Positions 1 through 12,040 of a DNA stretch of 64,000 nucleotides are shown in pieces; the first letter of the stretch is position 1, and every line of letters starts with the position of its first letter. The notes under the pieces were generated by a model. The model was not told where the DNA came from and made no database searches. It saw only the letters and a list, made by a program, of their open reading frames with translations. A program made the position numbers and the translations under genes. Source of the DNA: Holothuria scabra (lineage: Eukaryota; Echinodermata; Holothuroidea; Aspidochirotida; Holothuriidae); NCBI GenBank assembly GCA_037179385.1, contig CM074200.1, forward strand, positions 31,685,884 through 31,749,883. Direction: 5' to 3'.

Positions 1-471
1 AACGTCACTGCTGCTCTTAATATCGTTTACATGTGTAATGGGTAACGCCTGAATCCAGAGCTTTATTTATTGTGTAAATGACGACTCTGCAGAGTCAATT
101 TTGCTGCCGAAAAATACTGTCATACTCGTTTAAAACATGTTCGTAAAGTTGATTTTTTACTTGATTAAATGAAACGTATACACTTTATCATTGCGGACGA
201 TAACCGCTTTCTGCTGAAAGAAAAAAACTCACCAGGATAGGGGAAAGGTATTAGCTTGAAAATTTATGAGCATTTAATATCCAACTCTTCACAGTCGTCG
301 CTTGGTTTCATAAATGTGCGTGTATTCAAATACGATGTAATTGTTTAATCCATGGAATGGAACAGAACGTTACCAAAGGGCCTTTTGGTAACGTTTTGAT
401 GAACGCAAGGACTGGAACGTTTCACATGCACTCTAATTGCATAAAATTCTATAACTTAAGCTTAGCCCTTT
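1..471. other. Stretch without recognised features
   Basis: AT-rich sequence with no open frame that looks coding and no repeat that recurs elsewhere in the window. A local inverted word (gttaccaaa ... tttggtaac, about 370-393) is the only structure noticed. Confidence 0.5.
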
Positions 472-475
472 ACCG

Positions 476-715
476 TTGTTTGGGTCCTTTTGTACCCAGA
501 CGGAGAGGGCAGCTGTCACCTATCTTACTGTTTCAAGCGGAGCTCGAAACTGCGAGCAGCTACCCGAAAATTCGGCCACAACAACGAAAGAGACAATAGT
601 TTAAGGTCACGGGGTCAATAGCGTACGGAAGGTGATGCGGGGCGTGCTACGTCCGATTTTCCACCCACTACCGCGGTGCGCAAATATGCCCCGATTGGAG
701 CGCAACGGTAAAGGG
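476..715. mobile_element. piggyBac-like MITE, copy 1
   Basis: The 240-bp element has inverted ends CCCTTTACCGTTG and CAACGGTAAAGGG. It is flanked on both sides by TTAG (472-475 and 716-719). Its interior closely matches the second copy at 809-1057, including the shared segments around GAGCTCGAAACTGCGA and CCCGAAAATTCGGCCACAAC. Ends that begin CCC next to a four-base TTAA target are characteristic of piggyBac transposons. Here the target reads TTAG, either a variant target or matching later change on both sides. It has no coding capacity, so it would depend on a transposase made elsewhere. The GC-rich body stands out from the AT-rich surroundings. Confidence 0.75.
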
Positions 716-808
716 TTAGTCTGAAGTATCTGCACCACGGGGCTGTGCACACGAGCAGAGACAGCAACATCAGCTTGGCAGTAAGCACACTCCACAGGCT
801 TAATTTAA

Positions 809-1057
809 CCCTTTACCGTTGTTTGGGTCCTTTTGGGCCAAGACGGAGAGCGCGACTGTCACCCATCTTTGCTGTTTCACGCGGAGCTCGAAACTGCGAT
901 TTGCTACCCGAAAATTCGGCCACAACAACGAAAGAGACAATAGTTAAAGGTCACGGGGTCAATAGCCTACGTTAGCTGGTGCGGGCGTGCTACGTCCACC
1001 TTTCCGCCACTCCCGAGGCGCGCAAATATGCCGCGATTGGAGCACAACGGTAAAGGG
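809..1057. mobile_element. piggyBac-like MITE, copy 2
   Basis: The 249-bp element has ends CCCTTTACCGTTG and CAACGGTAAAGGG and is flanked by perfect TTAA on both sides (805-808 and 1058-1061). It lies in the same orientation as copy 1, with only about 90 bp between them. The target, the CCC start and the short non-coding body together fit a non-autonomous piggyBac-type element. The short ORFs across it are by-products of the GC-rich body. The two copies differ by scattered substitutions and small indels, so they look like separate insertions or an old local duplication, not a recent one. Confidence 0.85.
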
Positions 1058-1061
1058 TTAA

Positions 1062-3032
1062 GACACATAATGTTTTAAAATAGCTCGATATCTCAAAAGG
1101 GCACAGTGCACTGTTTAACACCCTCCTACTTTTTTGTAATTCTGACCTCAAAGTTCCCAAATATGCAAAATTCTTTCTGCCCTAGAATCGATTAAATTTG
1201 TCAGGTGTTTCCAATGTTCGTCCCATGATCGTATGATCGCAGAGCATCATAGGAAAATGAAAGGTGGTTAGTTTCCAACTGTTTATGACATCCATTTCAA
1301 ATAATTACAACAATAATAATTACAACAACCCGGATCATTTTTCGTGTCTTGCATAGATATTATCAATGCATTGTATTATATTGGTATCTTTTGCATGTTA
1401 TAACATTGTATGTCTTGTGGACATGATGGTATGCGTAAACTTCATGTTGTGATATACTACCATTATATGGCAGAATGCACAGCACAATCCAATAACGAGC
1501 TCCGCAATGTAAACATTTGTACACACTGTAATCATGATGACATAAAAAAAATACAGAAATGGAGGAAAAAGTTATTTCAAGGGGTTTCTTATTCATTATT
1601 CAAATAAAATGAGGTTTCCAATGAAAGAGGCATACGAAAGTGTAATTGAATTGTATGCCTCAAACACACAAGGTAAGTATCAGTGGTTGCACTACATCCA
1701 ATGGAAACAATATTCGCGAAGTATTTATAACTTGTGAATATGTATAGCTCTAACAAAGATTGCAGGACATCTGGTTTATCTCATATTACGTATACAAAGC
1801 TGTCGTTGGAGCGAGGGTGTAGGGCTGGACACATTCTCAACCATTTCCCCCCGGAAGCACCCACATATGAGGTCCCCAATTTTTAGCCCATGAGGTAATA
1901 AAACTTGCAAACGTTAAAAAAAAATATTTCAAGTTAACAGGAATCCTGACATTAGCAGTAACGAAGTCGCTCCTCAGAATACGTATTTCGTAACGTTTCG
2001 TTGTGACAACCAACAACCATTGCGTTGCTAGCCTAAACATAAAGTTATTTTACGGGGCACGGTTTCGTATCATCTGACATATTTGTCTTTCTGCTATTTT
2101 AGACTATTTATATTCTCGTGACTGTCCTCTTACTTTCTTTGTCTTCAATCAAAGATTAAAGTTTCTGCTATGTGTATATTTCTCGTCAATTCCCTTACGA
2201 TTTGATGAAATTTTTGGCCCAGATATCTCGTTCCTTAACCCTAAAGCTAGTACATGATTACGTCCAAACGCTTACTCCTGTTCTCTAGAATCACACAACT
2301 ATCTTTTTTTCCCGTAAATTAAAATGCCTCCTGATTGGAAATACAATACCTTTACCTGACAAAGTTTGACACTGCGAAATGAGAATCAATTTCAATTTCA
2401 TGAAATGGTGGTCGAGTATAGGACAGATTACGCGCTCAAAGGTCAAGAACAGATAAAATGGTCACTTTATAGACAATTTTGGTCCATATTATGGCCAAAT
2501 GAGAGTACGTTCTTGATCAAATTCTTCTTTCACTGCGTCAGCCAAATTTTTATTTATACTTAATTGATTTTCCAGCATCGCCGTATGCTCTTGCGTACCA
2601 CAACGTGATGTTGCATGTACCCTTACGAAAGGAAACTCTCGAAGGGATTTTTGCTTCGTTTCCGAGACGGAATAAGGCTGGATTATGTCGAAAAAAGAGC
2701 ACACTCTCCTGTTAGGTCTTAAGTGTTGCTTGGATCGATAATCACATATTAGTTTGCATGACGATGCCATCAAATACCCGGATTTTAACTTGGTCAAGTG
2801 CAAATAGTTGATGATACCATTATCCTGCATTGAGGAGTAGAATTGCGCATATGCAATCTCTTTTCTTCATGCAGTAACTCTGTACGATTTTATATCAAGT
2901 TTTTTTTGTTGAACGATCACTCACTACAAAAGCCAGACTTAATAAATGTCTAAACAATCCACAGCGTTTATTCTTAGTCTGCTACTTCTTCTTCCAAGCG
3001 GACTTTTATGAGGCTTATTTAGGTAGAGACTC
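1062..3032. other. Stretch without recognised features
   Basis: AT-rich sequence without recognisable genes. A 113-codon open frame on the minus strand (2489-2830) has no recognisable domain and is within what chance allows for this base composition. No structured repeat was noticed. Confidence 0.4.
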
Positions 3033-3225
3033 AGGAAGAGGTTAGGCTAGGTTTTACGGCCCAGACTCTATTCAATTGGTTTAAGTCGGGTCCGCCACGG
3101 CCATTTTCCAGTTGTGGCTCACTGGTTGTTTCCTTTCACAATTGCTTACGCTGAGCACCAAGCACAATGTCAGTAGGTTTCATTTTTAGCTCAACCCAGA
3201 AAGTGTGGGTATAGAGCTTATGTTA
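3033..3225 (-). repeat. SINE-like repeat, head missing
   Basis: This shares the words TTTTACGGCCCAG, TTCCAGTTGTGGCTCAC, ATTGCTTA and GTCAGTAGGTT, in the same order and spacing, with the copy at 26532-26758, which has a tRNA-like promoter head on the minus strand. Here the right end, where the head should lie, has drifted to unrelated sequence, so this is a decayed or truncated copy. Orientation is inferred from the 26.5-kb copy. Confidence 0.55.
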
Positions 3226-3956
3226 TGCTGTAGAGGGAAAAAATGTCTGTCTCACAAAAATGTCTGTCTCACTTTTTAAAAAGTTTCAGCCTCTGTAATT
3301 GCCAGTGGATTTTTCTAAAATTTGCTGTACAGGTGTCATATTCATGGGGCAACAGATTTCCTTCCTAGCTACAACATAAACCAAGGAACAGTGATAATTT
3401 TTGGTCATTTTAATCATTTTTGCGTCAGGGCAAGTTTTCATGAAACACATTCCCAGTGAAGGCCTATTTTTTGTAGCTGCCTGTGTCCATTATGTACACA
3501 CCATGAGTTCCCAAACAGCTAATTACTTATCCTTCTTTAGTTTTAGTAGTGATTATCAGGGAGTTGCAATTACACAGATCACTCCCTGCTGTGTGAGGAC
3601 ACTTCCATACTGTGGGGTCACTGTAATGCTGTTCGGCTCATTACCAAGTCTGTTTCCTGATCAAGCTGGAGTAGTGGTGGATATATGATCTTTGGTATAT
3701 GTTACAATTTTAAAATATTATTATTAAACGGGCGGTGCTTTGAGGTGTCTTCCAGTACTTCAATTTTTGTTTAGGGAGTGAGGGAGGGAGAGGAAAACAG
3801 ATGGAAATGATGGCAAGGGAGAGAGTGATTGAGGGAGGGGGAAGGAAAGACATTTGGGTATCTTCTCTTTCCTTATTGCTTATGCCACTGTACTACACAA
3901 ACTGGTCATTTGAACTATGACTTAATTTCCTGATTCCTGCCCTTATTGACAGCATT
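3226..3956. other. Stretch without recognised features
   Basis: No gene recognised. A 95-codon open frame (3401-3688, starting at TTG) shows no known motif. The segment 3775-3850 is purine-rich (many GGGAG words), a low-complexity tract. Confidence 0.4.
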
Positions 3957-4030
3957 ATCTTAAAATGTACTTCAAGTAAAAAACAAAATCAAAAATATGT
4001 TTTAAAAAAACATGAAAATAGGTGCTAATC
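3957..4030. repeat. Solo end of the 12-kb MITE family
   Basis: The sequence TTAAAATGTACTTCAAGTAA followed by an A-rich run, CAAAAATAT and a CATGAA word matches the left arm of the inverted-repeat element at 12041-12573 (TTAAAGTGTACTTCGAGTAA...). No matching right arm is found nearby, so it is a truncated relic. Confidence 0.45.
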
Positions 4031-4077
4031 AGGTTTATTGTTTGTGTTGATCACTTAGTAAGTACTCAAGAATTACA

Positions 4078-4440
4078 TGATGAAACGTTCCTTCTTACTT
4101 TTTGTTACATTCTCCTTCTCTGCCTGATTACCTCTTATCGCCTCAGGGAGGAAATGAAGCTAACTACATGCACAATTGATATGGTCACATTTCACGTCTG
4201 ATTAATCGATTGACAGTGTCAGATATATGAAAATACACAAAAAGTTACGTAACATTTGAGGTTAGCTAACAGGTCAATCAAACAAGTGTTAATTCAACGC
4301 AGTATGAATACAATGAAAGCTTAGCTCATTTTAGGGCACAGATCATGTGACAAAGTCAGATATCAGTTACACCCCACACCTCCTTTGATGTACTGGGGTG
4401 TCTATGTTGCTTTCTCAAGAAGAGATGTCAGGGCATGTAA
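4078..4440. repeat. Dispersed repeat, copy 1 (pair with 9063)
   Basis: About 360 bp align in direct orientation with 9063-9430. Conserved stretches include CTTTTTGTTACAT, GCCTGATTACCTC, TCAGGGAGGAAA, GATTAAT.GATTGACAG, CAGATCATGT, TACTGGGGTGT and TTCTCAAGAAGA. The differences are scattered substitutions and small indels, as expected of an old pair. Neither copy has terminal inverted repeats or an open frame that I can see. It may be a dispersed repeat family or a duplicated non-coding segment. Confidence 0.75.
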
Positions 4441-7260
4441 AAGTATTGTAAGTTGTAGAGAGCTCTCTGTGTTTCAATTAGGATGGCCACTGTGCATCTA
4501 GTAACCTTTATAGAGCTAGTCCGGCCTCTAAGGCAAATTTATTGTGATTAGTACAATATTTATTAACAAGGAAAAACTCTGTGACAAGCTAAGTTTCAAA
4601 ATGACAATTTCAAGGTTCAGTAAGTAACAAAACTCTAATTCGTGACGAGATAGAGGGGTTTATGCAGTGTCTATTTGACCGTTAATTTACAGTGGCATAC
4701 AAAACACAGCGACTATCAAGCACATACCTTTTTTCATATCCATTTTTCCAGTTTGGCAAAAAACTGTCCTTCCTTGGACTACTATACTACGAAATTCTTA
4801 AATGCACTTAATTATACAAAATTAATCTCAGAGTGTTTACTTCACGTTGTTCGTCATTCCTTTCTGGCTTCTTCCCAAGTCATGAGGACGGAATACAAAG
4901 GTAAAACTCAGGTAAAACTCCAAACTCTGGTACAAAGTAAAACATACTATGAAGCATCAAATCCTTGAAAAGTATATGTAAGGAATTACATATAGCAGTA
5001 TATTGTACAGGCCTATTAAAAATATTTGAATGCTTGGTGCACATCAACCGCCTTTCCTTTCATTTTCCTTAGGCCTGGCTGCCTGGGTAATATCAGACCT
5101 TGCTGAAAGGCCACACCCAAGACAGGCAATGTACGTCACTAATTCGGCCTTCCATTATAAATGACAAACAGTTGACACAGTTATTCGATTTTCTCTGTTA
5201 ACATGAAGCTCCATGCAAACCGTACGACCCAATCATTACACGTTACGGCACGCGATTACAGCCTTATCCCCGTCAGCCTTATAAACCTTATTCTTGAGCT
5301 CCATTTCTCTTACCTTTTCGTCGTATTATCGAAAAGATGATCTTAAGTGGCCGCAGGTTTGCGCCATTGTTGTTCAGTTTCTGCCAGATCTCGGATCTGG
5401 GAATAGGAAAACGAGCAACATATCAGGAAATACTTACTAACCAAGATGGTGAATTTAAAGTTGCCCACATGATATTTTACATACCTTCTAATTTTTTCTG
5501 AAAAAAAAAAAAAAAAACCAGGATGCATTACAAATAAGTAATTAAAATGATTTGTTTTATAAATTGTAAAAGTGAAATGAAGAAAAGGTTTTTAACAAGA
5601 AAATAAAGAAACAATTCCCGGGATTGAAAATAGCACCGTCTCTCTCCACACTTCGTGGTTCACATATTTACAGTCTGGATAGCCCTGCTGTTAGGTATGG
5701 CTTCATTTGGCCTACTGCAAACAACGTTCTCTCTAGCAGGGTGACCCTGACTTATTATACAAAATGTCTACTCGGCGACCACGTTTGTCCATTAACATTG
5801 CGTGTATACTATACACAGACTATGAGTGGTATCGTTAGAATACACAGCAGCAGGGTGTTGCAGTGCTTGTCGTTCTTGAAAACACAGAACCTGATCATTG
5901 CTTGTTCACGAAAACATGGATTCAAGAAGACTTTCTGCATCTGTTGTTGACTGAATGTACAGAGACTAAAAGACAACAAGCCAAGTCAGCAATTTTCAGG
6001 ACCTGTTGTGCGGGTGCTCAGCTAGTCATGCTTGGAATCCAACAGTACCAGTTTTAGAACTCATCTGGAACTGTAATTTTTTATCTGTTGTCTCTAAAAT
6101 GACGAACAAGCCAACAGTATCATAGTCCACGGTCCTTTTGAGAAGAATGCCGGGATATATTTGCAGTTTTAATTTCATTGAGGCAAACAGGAAAGCACCG
6201 AGTGCACATGATGATTGAAGTTAGGTAGCTAGGCAGCACTTCATATTTCAGTCGTCTTACATGTAACGTCATGAACTAGTGCCATGTTGTGAAACCCTAC
6301 AAATCGTTTGAAATTTGTGTCAGCACTGCTATCTAATCCTCCTAGACATGATTTCAGGTCTAGGGTCGGTGAAAAGTTGTCTTCTTCACTTGAAAAGTGT
6401 CAAACCCTTCTCTATGTTTTTTTTTTTCAATCTGTGTGTAATATAGTGAACATTTCAAGCACAGTGGATGAGACAGTAACTAACGAGGTAGCTCGCTGTC
6501 GTCATTTTTGAAGAGCCACGATTTTTCATTACAGGAAAATGGTTATTTACATCATGGGTTCATCATGAAGGTGGAACAAAATAATTGGAAAATTCATTAA
6601 AAAATTGTAGAAATACTTTATCGACTAGCTTTTCAGGAAATGTGTTAGAATATTGGTCTCGTCTTCGGCTGTTTACTGAAAAATCCGTTTATTGCCTTCT
6701 CCTTTAATATCTTTTATGTAACTTTGTATTCATTTTGCTTCTAACTTAATTCTTGCTTTAAACCCCCAAGCAGGTCTCAATCAACTCCAAGCTAGGGAAA
6801 TCATGCATATACGCGTGGCATCCTCTTTCCCCGGCGAGGAAATCTGACAGAATTACACAACAGCCCCCTCACTTCTTTCCACATGTATACATGTTACAAA
6901 TAAAATGCTAGGCATATCAATGCTTGGAACCAGTGGCAAAGTTATGTTCTTAGAAAAGTGATATTGGATATCTTCACCACACTGCACGAAGAGAACATTG
7001 CACTTATTAGTGACGGTTCCGGATGAATTTTGGTCCTTACGGTACTCCATCATCCATCTCTGTGATAAGGACAGCTAGAATCGTCGCCAAAACAAACAAA
7101 ACAAGACCCTTCCAAAACAAGTAGTACGTTTTCTTTCATCCTTTTCTCATGCTAGCTTCTCTCCCTCTTTCCGCCACTTCAATGTTGGTAGGAAAAACTG
7201 ACAGAGACACTACGCAAGCTTCAGTCACACTGTGACAGAGTGGAAAAGGCTAAGTAACCC
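4441..7260. other. Stretch without recognised features
   Basis: No gene or repeat family recognised. It contains a 17-base A run at 5501-5517, a small palindromic patch CAGATCT/GGATCTG near 5384-5400, and two overlapping short open frames (5624-6057) of unremarkable composition. Confidence 0.4.
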
Positions 7261-7276
7261 GGGGGGGGGGGGGGGG
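7261..7276 (+). repeat. G16 homopolymer
   Basis: A run of 16 guanines. Similar G or C runs occur at 17653-17665 (G13), 31099-31114 (G16), 32668-32681 (G14), about 41632-41641 (C) and 57323-57334 (G). Such runs are prone to length error in assemblies. Confidence 0.9.
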
Positions 7277-8544
7277 CTGTGGGTATATAGGTTGGGGGTC
7301 TTCAAAATTCATCCACGAGCAATCCACTGTTTTCCCATCTGAAACCAGATTTGTTCTTAATCGTTGCGTCATTACGCCCCCGGCTTGAGGTCGTTAGACA
7401 AGTTATATTTTGTCCAACTTTCGAGTTCGCTAAGCGTAAATGCTTTGTTTTCGACTATGAGATCAACGGTAAAGAATACCTCATTAGCCAAGAAAAACGC
7501 CCATGGTTAACTCAATCGAAATTACATTAACAGCATCAAAATATTTTCCTAACCGTACCTCTTTTTTGACGTTCATACGTTTCAAATTTTTACAAAGATT
7601 TTTTGTTGGCTGTAACTAATTCTATTATACATTTGTCTTGTTGTTATTATAATCGTATTTGACGCATGAGTCGAAAAAGATGTTAAAAATTGTGACTGCA
7701 TCACTGACGTATCTGTTACTAAGACATCGTGGCTTTTAGACAGTGGACCCAGATTTAAACAATGCCTTAGCTTACATATGTAAAAGGTGAACTAAATCTT
7801 GACCTCCTAATGAAATTTCACTTTCCATGAGTTTGTCTCGAAAGTGACGTAAAAGCCCAATTACTATTGTTATTTAAGTGGGTAAGCTATTAGATATGGA
7901 AGGACAAGGCTTGTTTTGCATTTGAAACTTTTAAGTGTTCTGCAGTTACCTCTCTGCCTGGGGTTGGGAAGGGGCAGAGGGAATGTTTGGTGTTGAACGG
8001 CTGATCGGTTGGGAAGAACAACTCTCAAATGAAGGGGTTGAAGAAGGACAACTTGAAGGGAAATCAGAGTTTGACAGAGAGTATTGAGCTTTTGTTAAAG
8101 TCCCCTGTTGTTCCTACTGAAGTCACTGTTCATCAGAAAATAGAAATACTGAACAGTTGAATATGGTCCTTCAGGTCCGAAGAAACGTTACATTTGTATT
8201 AATAGCTGTTGAATGAAAATTTCCGAACACTTGTCGGGTAACACAATTCCTCACAGATCCCAATCTAGATAGCCTCTATTACACTATAGCCGATCACAAC
8301 GTTTCACAGTGATCACGGATCATTGTTTGTTAGTTTTATGTCAATTACAAATGTAGTACAAATTAAAATTGTGATTTTATTAACGAACTTTAAAAATGTC
8401 TCTTTAAAAAAAAAGTTTCGAAGCAGCCTATTGCAAAAAGCTCTGTTATAGAAAAACTCGCCTATGAAAAGAGGTCAACAAAAGTCACACCATTGAAACA
8501 AAGAGGTCTGTCAACCAAGTGATAGTATACATGAAAAATATTTT

Positions 8545-8880
8545 ACAAGCGAGTTCGCTAATTCGTTGACGCTTGGAATTTTGCAGCACAACGCGACACA
8601 CGCGATTTATTGTTTTAGTACAGCTTCAAGCATGAAAATAAATGCATACATTTCAAACGAACGAAAATGGGGCTGCCCTAGTTCACTGCAGACTTAACGT
8701 TTAGGCCACAAAGACAATTAAGCTTAGAGTCCACTGCACAAAGCTACACATGAGATCTCTTCGCGTATTATGGATGGATTAAGAAAAATATTTCAGTAAG
8801 ATTTCCAAGTAAGGTCAAATTTTAGAACGTGTTGTAAAGGAGGAAACGTTTATTTGAAGGAAGTGCGCATGTGCACAGCC
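8545..8880. repeat. Dispersed repeat, copy 1 (pair with 14085)
   Basis: Aligns in direct orientation with 14085-14455. Shared words include GCGA.TTCG.TAATTCGTTG, GCACAACG, AATAA.TGCATACA, CGAACGAAAA, CCACTGCAC, CA.TTGAGATC/CATGAGATC, TGGATG, CGTGTTGTA and the terminal GTGCGCA/TGTGCGCAAGTGCG region. There is no coding potential. Divergence is high, so the exact ends are uncertain. Confidence 0.6.
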
Positions 8881-9062
8881 CCAAGTCGCAGGAACCCCAA
8901 CTCCGTTATTATTCTCAAGTGTATACGGTCTTTCAAATTTGAACAGTATGTCTTCATCTGTTAGATTTTTCTGGCTGAATCAAGGATGCTTAATTTTATA
9001 TCATTCCCCAAATTGATTAATAATTTCTTGCTTCATTTGTTTTTTGTTTGTTCCTATTGACC

Positions 9063-9430
9063 ATGATGCAACGTTTCATCTCGCTTTTTGTTACATCTTC
9101 CCCTTTGCCTGATTACCTCGTATCGCTTCAGGGAGGAAAATGAAGCTCAATACACGTTTACTTGATATAGTTTCGTTTCATATCTGATTAATTGATTGAC
9201 AGTAACTGATAAATTAAAAAAACACAAAAGGTTACGAAACATTTTGGGTTAGCTAAGACGCCAGTCAATCATGTGTTGATTGCTTTTCACGTAGCGTGAA
9301 CACAATGAAAGCATAACTCATTCGAAACTCAGATCATGTAACAAACTAAGATACCGCTTACACCCCGCACCGCCTTTTATCTACTGGGGTGTCATGTTGC
9401 ATTCTCAAGAAGAAACGTCACGGCATGACC
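9063..9430. repeat. Dispersed repeat, copy 2 (pair with 4078)
   Basis: The second copy of the ~360-bp repeat described at 4078-4440, same orientation, about 5 kb downstream. Both copies end at the same point after a conserved TTCTCAAGAAGA...CGGCATG/GGGCATG block, which suggests a defined unit and not a random duplication boundary. Confidence 0.75.
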
Positions 9431-9665
9431 TTGGATTTAAAGTAAACTTCAATCGGATTCAATTTACAATTTGTGTAGTATTTCATCATTGGCTGTTGAG
9501 AGTCATGTGACTATACTTTCCTCACTAAACCTTAAAATTTAGGTGGGCAACTCATTAGTTTACCTTGTATATGCAATATTTAAATCCTGAAATATGATGG
9601 AAGATACATAAAAGAGAAGTTCGAAAGAATTGTGTTTCAAAATAATTTTGAGGCGACTGCTAATG

Positions 9666-9940
9666 CCTTTAAATGGTCAAGAGCAGTCCTCCCAAACTTA
9701 ATTTGAAGCAACAGCTAAATCTCACGATTTTCTTTTTATTTCTTTCAAAGTCACGGTGACTTCCACCATATTTTGTTACTTAATTATTGCTTATTCAAGA
9801 TTAACCAAGCAGTCATCTCTAGTAAATTTCAAATTTGAAGAGAAAATAAACATTGGTACAGGCCTCTCAACAGCGAATCAAGAAATATGACAGTCTACTA
9901 CACTGCTTCACGCTAGGATGACTGCTCTTGCCCTTTAAAT
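9666..9940. mobile_element. MITE with GAGCAGTC ends (family A)
   Basis: The left end TTTAAATGGTCAAGAGCAGTC is mirrored by the right end GACTGCTCTTGCCCTTTAAA. Two further copies lie at 57051-57296 (completed at 59377-59390) and, inverted, at 57873-58134. All three share the internal words CAAACTTA, GCAGT.AT.TCTAGTAAATTTC and GACAGTCTACTACAC. The element is about 270 bp and has no coding capacity. A related but incomplete stretch in reverse orientation lies just to the left (about 9470-9650: ATTGGCTGTTGAGAGTCATGTGAC, TTTACCTTGTATATGCAATA), so two copies may abut head to head. Confidence 0.75.
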
Positions 9941-11459
9941 AAAGGAGATTCACAAGGAAATTTGAAGCATATAAACTGTCGTTTTAAGGAGAAAACTATT
10001 GGCTATAAAGTTTAAAAAATAAACAGTCATTCATGTGAGTTTATGTCCGACGTGTTTTCTTCGAGATCAATTAGAATGAAAATGTAACTTGCTTATCTGT
10101 TGATATCTACTATTATCTATCTTGTATCTATCTTGTATTTTTTTTTACATCTATTGGTTTAGCCTGATCCAAGTGGGGAGACTACAGGTAGCCGTGGTCA
10201 ACAATCGAAATCCGGAAGAATATTTTGTAAAGGAACAAACCAGCTGACTACAAAACAGTGATGGTAAATGTGGCACCAGCTTATATCTGAAGGTACTTAA
10301 ATATTACAACATTTCTCAAACTAGAGGGGGCACCCCACAGACCCCTCCCCTCTTACAGACCGGTGATCAGAATCTGAGGTTAGTCACTCCAAACCAATAA
10401 ACCTGTAAACGTCAGCAATGACTCCTAAGTCAGCTGCAAATGATCTCTCAGAAGGAAGGAAAATTTTAAATAATGCGCTGACGTCACTAGAACAGGAATT
10501 TTTAATGTTTCCTGTCATGCAAAAAACCTTTCTGAGCAAAGGTGATAACCTGATAAGGTCAGCATTATCTTTCTTATTTTTTATTTGTATTTTGAAATCG
10601 AAACTCGACGTTTTTCTCAAACAAGGTTATTACAATGACCGATGTTCACACTCGCTGACGTCATTCTGATATCATTCAACAGCAAACATGTGTCGGTATC
10701 TTCACTTATCAAAACCATAAAGGCACAATTCAATGATGGCCCAATTCTGTTAAATCACTATAAATCCCCCCTTGCCCTCTCGAATACTTTCGTTTTTCAA
10801 CACACTTTCCACAACAGGCTCTCCTTGCGTGCTGAGCAACCGGACAGAGGCTAGCTACCCACTACTTAACCTTTTCTTACAATCTGTTTGCAGAAACCTT
10901 CTACAGACTGTCAGATTGACGCCGTTTTGTCTTAACTCATCTGATGCACTGAGTGTTTTGACAAATTAAAACAGGTTTTGCATAGTTTCTCAAAGTTTAA
11001 CATATGTCAAATCAAAGATGTTGTCATCCCTACAGAAATTAATTGCTTGCAGACAGTTTGTGTATACAGCACTAGCCAAGCACCTCTTGAAAATTGAAAT
11101 TAATATGTTTTCCCGAGAGAAAAAGCGTTGATTAATTTTATTCATTTATTAAAATATAGTTATCCTTCTTTTTAAGAGGATTTTAGATTGGTTAAAGGGC
11201 TGTCCCTTCAGCTTCCATCTGAGACACGTTGCATATTCTTTCAACACTAAATACATGAGATGACCGCTATAAAAGGAGATGATATTTTCCTATATAACAA
11301 ACCACTTAAGATTTATATCATAAAACATCAAGTTCTGCTTCCTGATATAATTTCTCCAAATTACAGACTACTACTTCAACATTGATATATCTCCAGTTTT
11401 TACTTGTTCTGCTATAACGGCCAGCAAACTTCATCATTACCTACTCAGTTATAATGGAG
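9941..11459. other. Stretch without recognised features
   Basis: No gene recognised. Short open frames at 10384-10969 on both strands overlap each other and show no known motif. The composition is ordinary AT-rich non-coding sequence. Confidence 0.4.
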
Positions 11460-11840
11460 GCATCGCCACGTAACGGTTGCCAATCATTACTACAACTGTT
11501 AGGTGCCATTCCCGTATGGGACCCTTGTGGGACCCATTTCATAGCCCTTAACTGGTCCATATGATTCTGCAACTGGATTAATTTCGAGTCCATATGTGCT
11601 AGCCCGCCTGGCCCATATTTCCATATGGGATAGTCCTGGTACCTTTGTAAGCAACTGATATGTTGGGAAAGAATGGGTCAGTCATATAGTATCCCCATGC
11701 ATTTGGGCTACATTTATGGGACCCCTTGCTAATCTTTAGTGCAAAATCAAATGGGCCCCATATGAGTTTATCCCTTTGGACCCATACAGATTTGCTACAT
11801 GGAACACGTGACAAAAACTTGTCATATTTTATGTTTTTCA
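11460..11840. repeat. Element built of CCATATGG-type words
   Basis: The words CCATATG/CATATGG and GGGACCC/GGGTCCC-like strings recur in both orientations (for example near 11512, 11523, 11549, 11590, 11611, 11624, 11712, 11757 and 11779). Reiteration of one palindromic word across ~350 bp resembles the other word-repeat elements at 26800-27165, 47808-48855 and 59837-60086. The ends could not be fixed. Confidence 0.4.
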
Positions 11841-12040
11841 TTTAAACCATGGTCGTCAGCTCAGCTTCCCTCGAATCTATCACTCGGTAAAGAATGATTC
11901 TGTTGTTTAGACTAGCAAAGCATAATTGTATTTTGGCCTCTTTATGCATAAGATGTACCATGTAGAGGCTGTATGAAATGCATGTGCAGGCCCTCCTCTC
12001 CTTCTTCAGCTGCATGGGGTCACACCATCCATATTGTCTG

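Noticed and set aside
2489..2830. 113-codon minus-strand ORF
   Set aside because: No known motif or splice context, and one or two frames of this length are expected by chance in 64 kb of AT-rich DNA.
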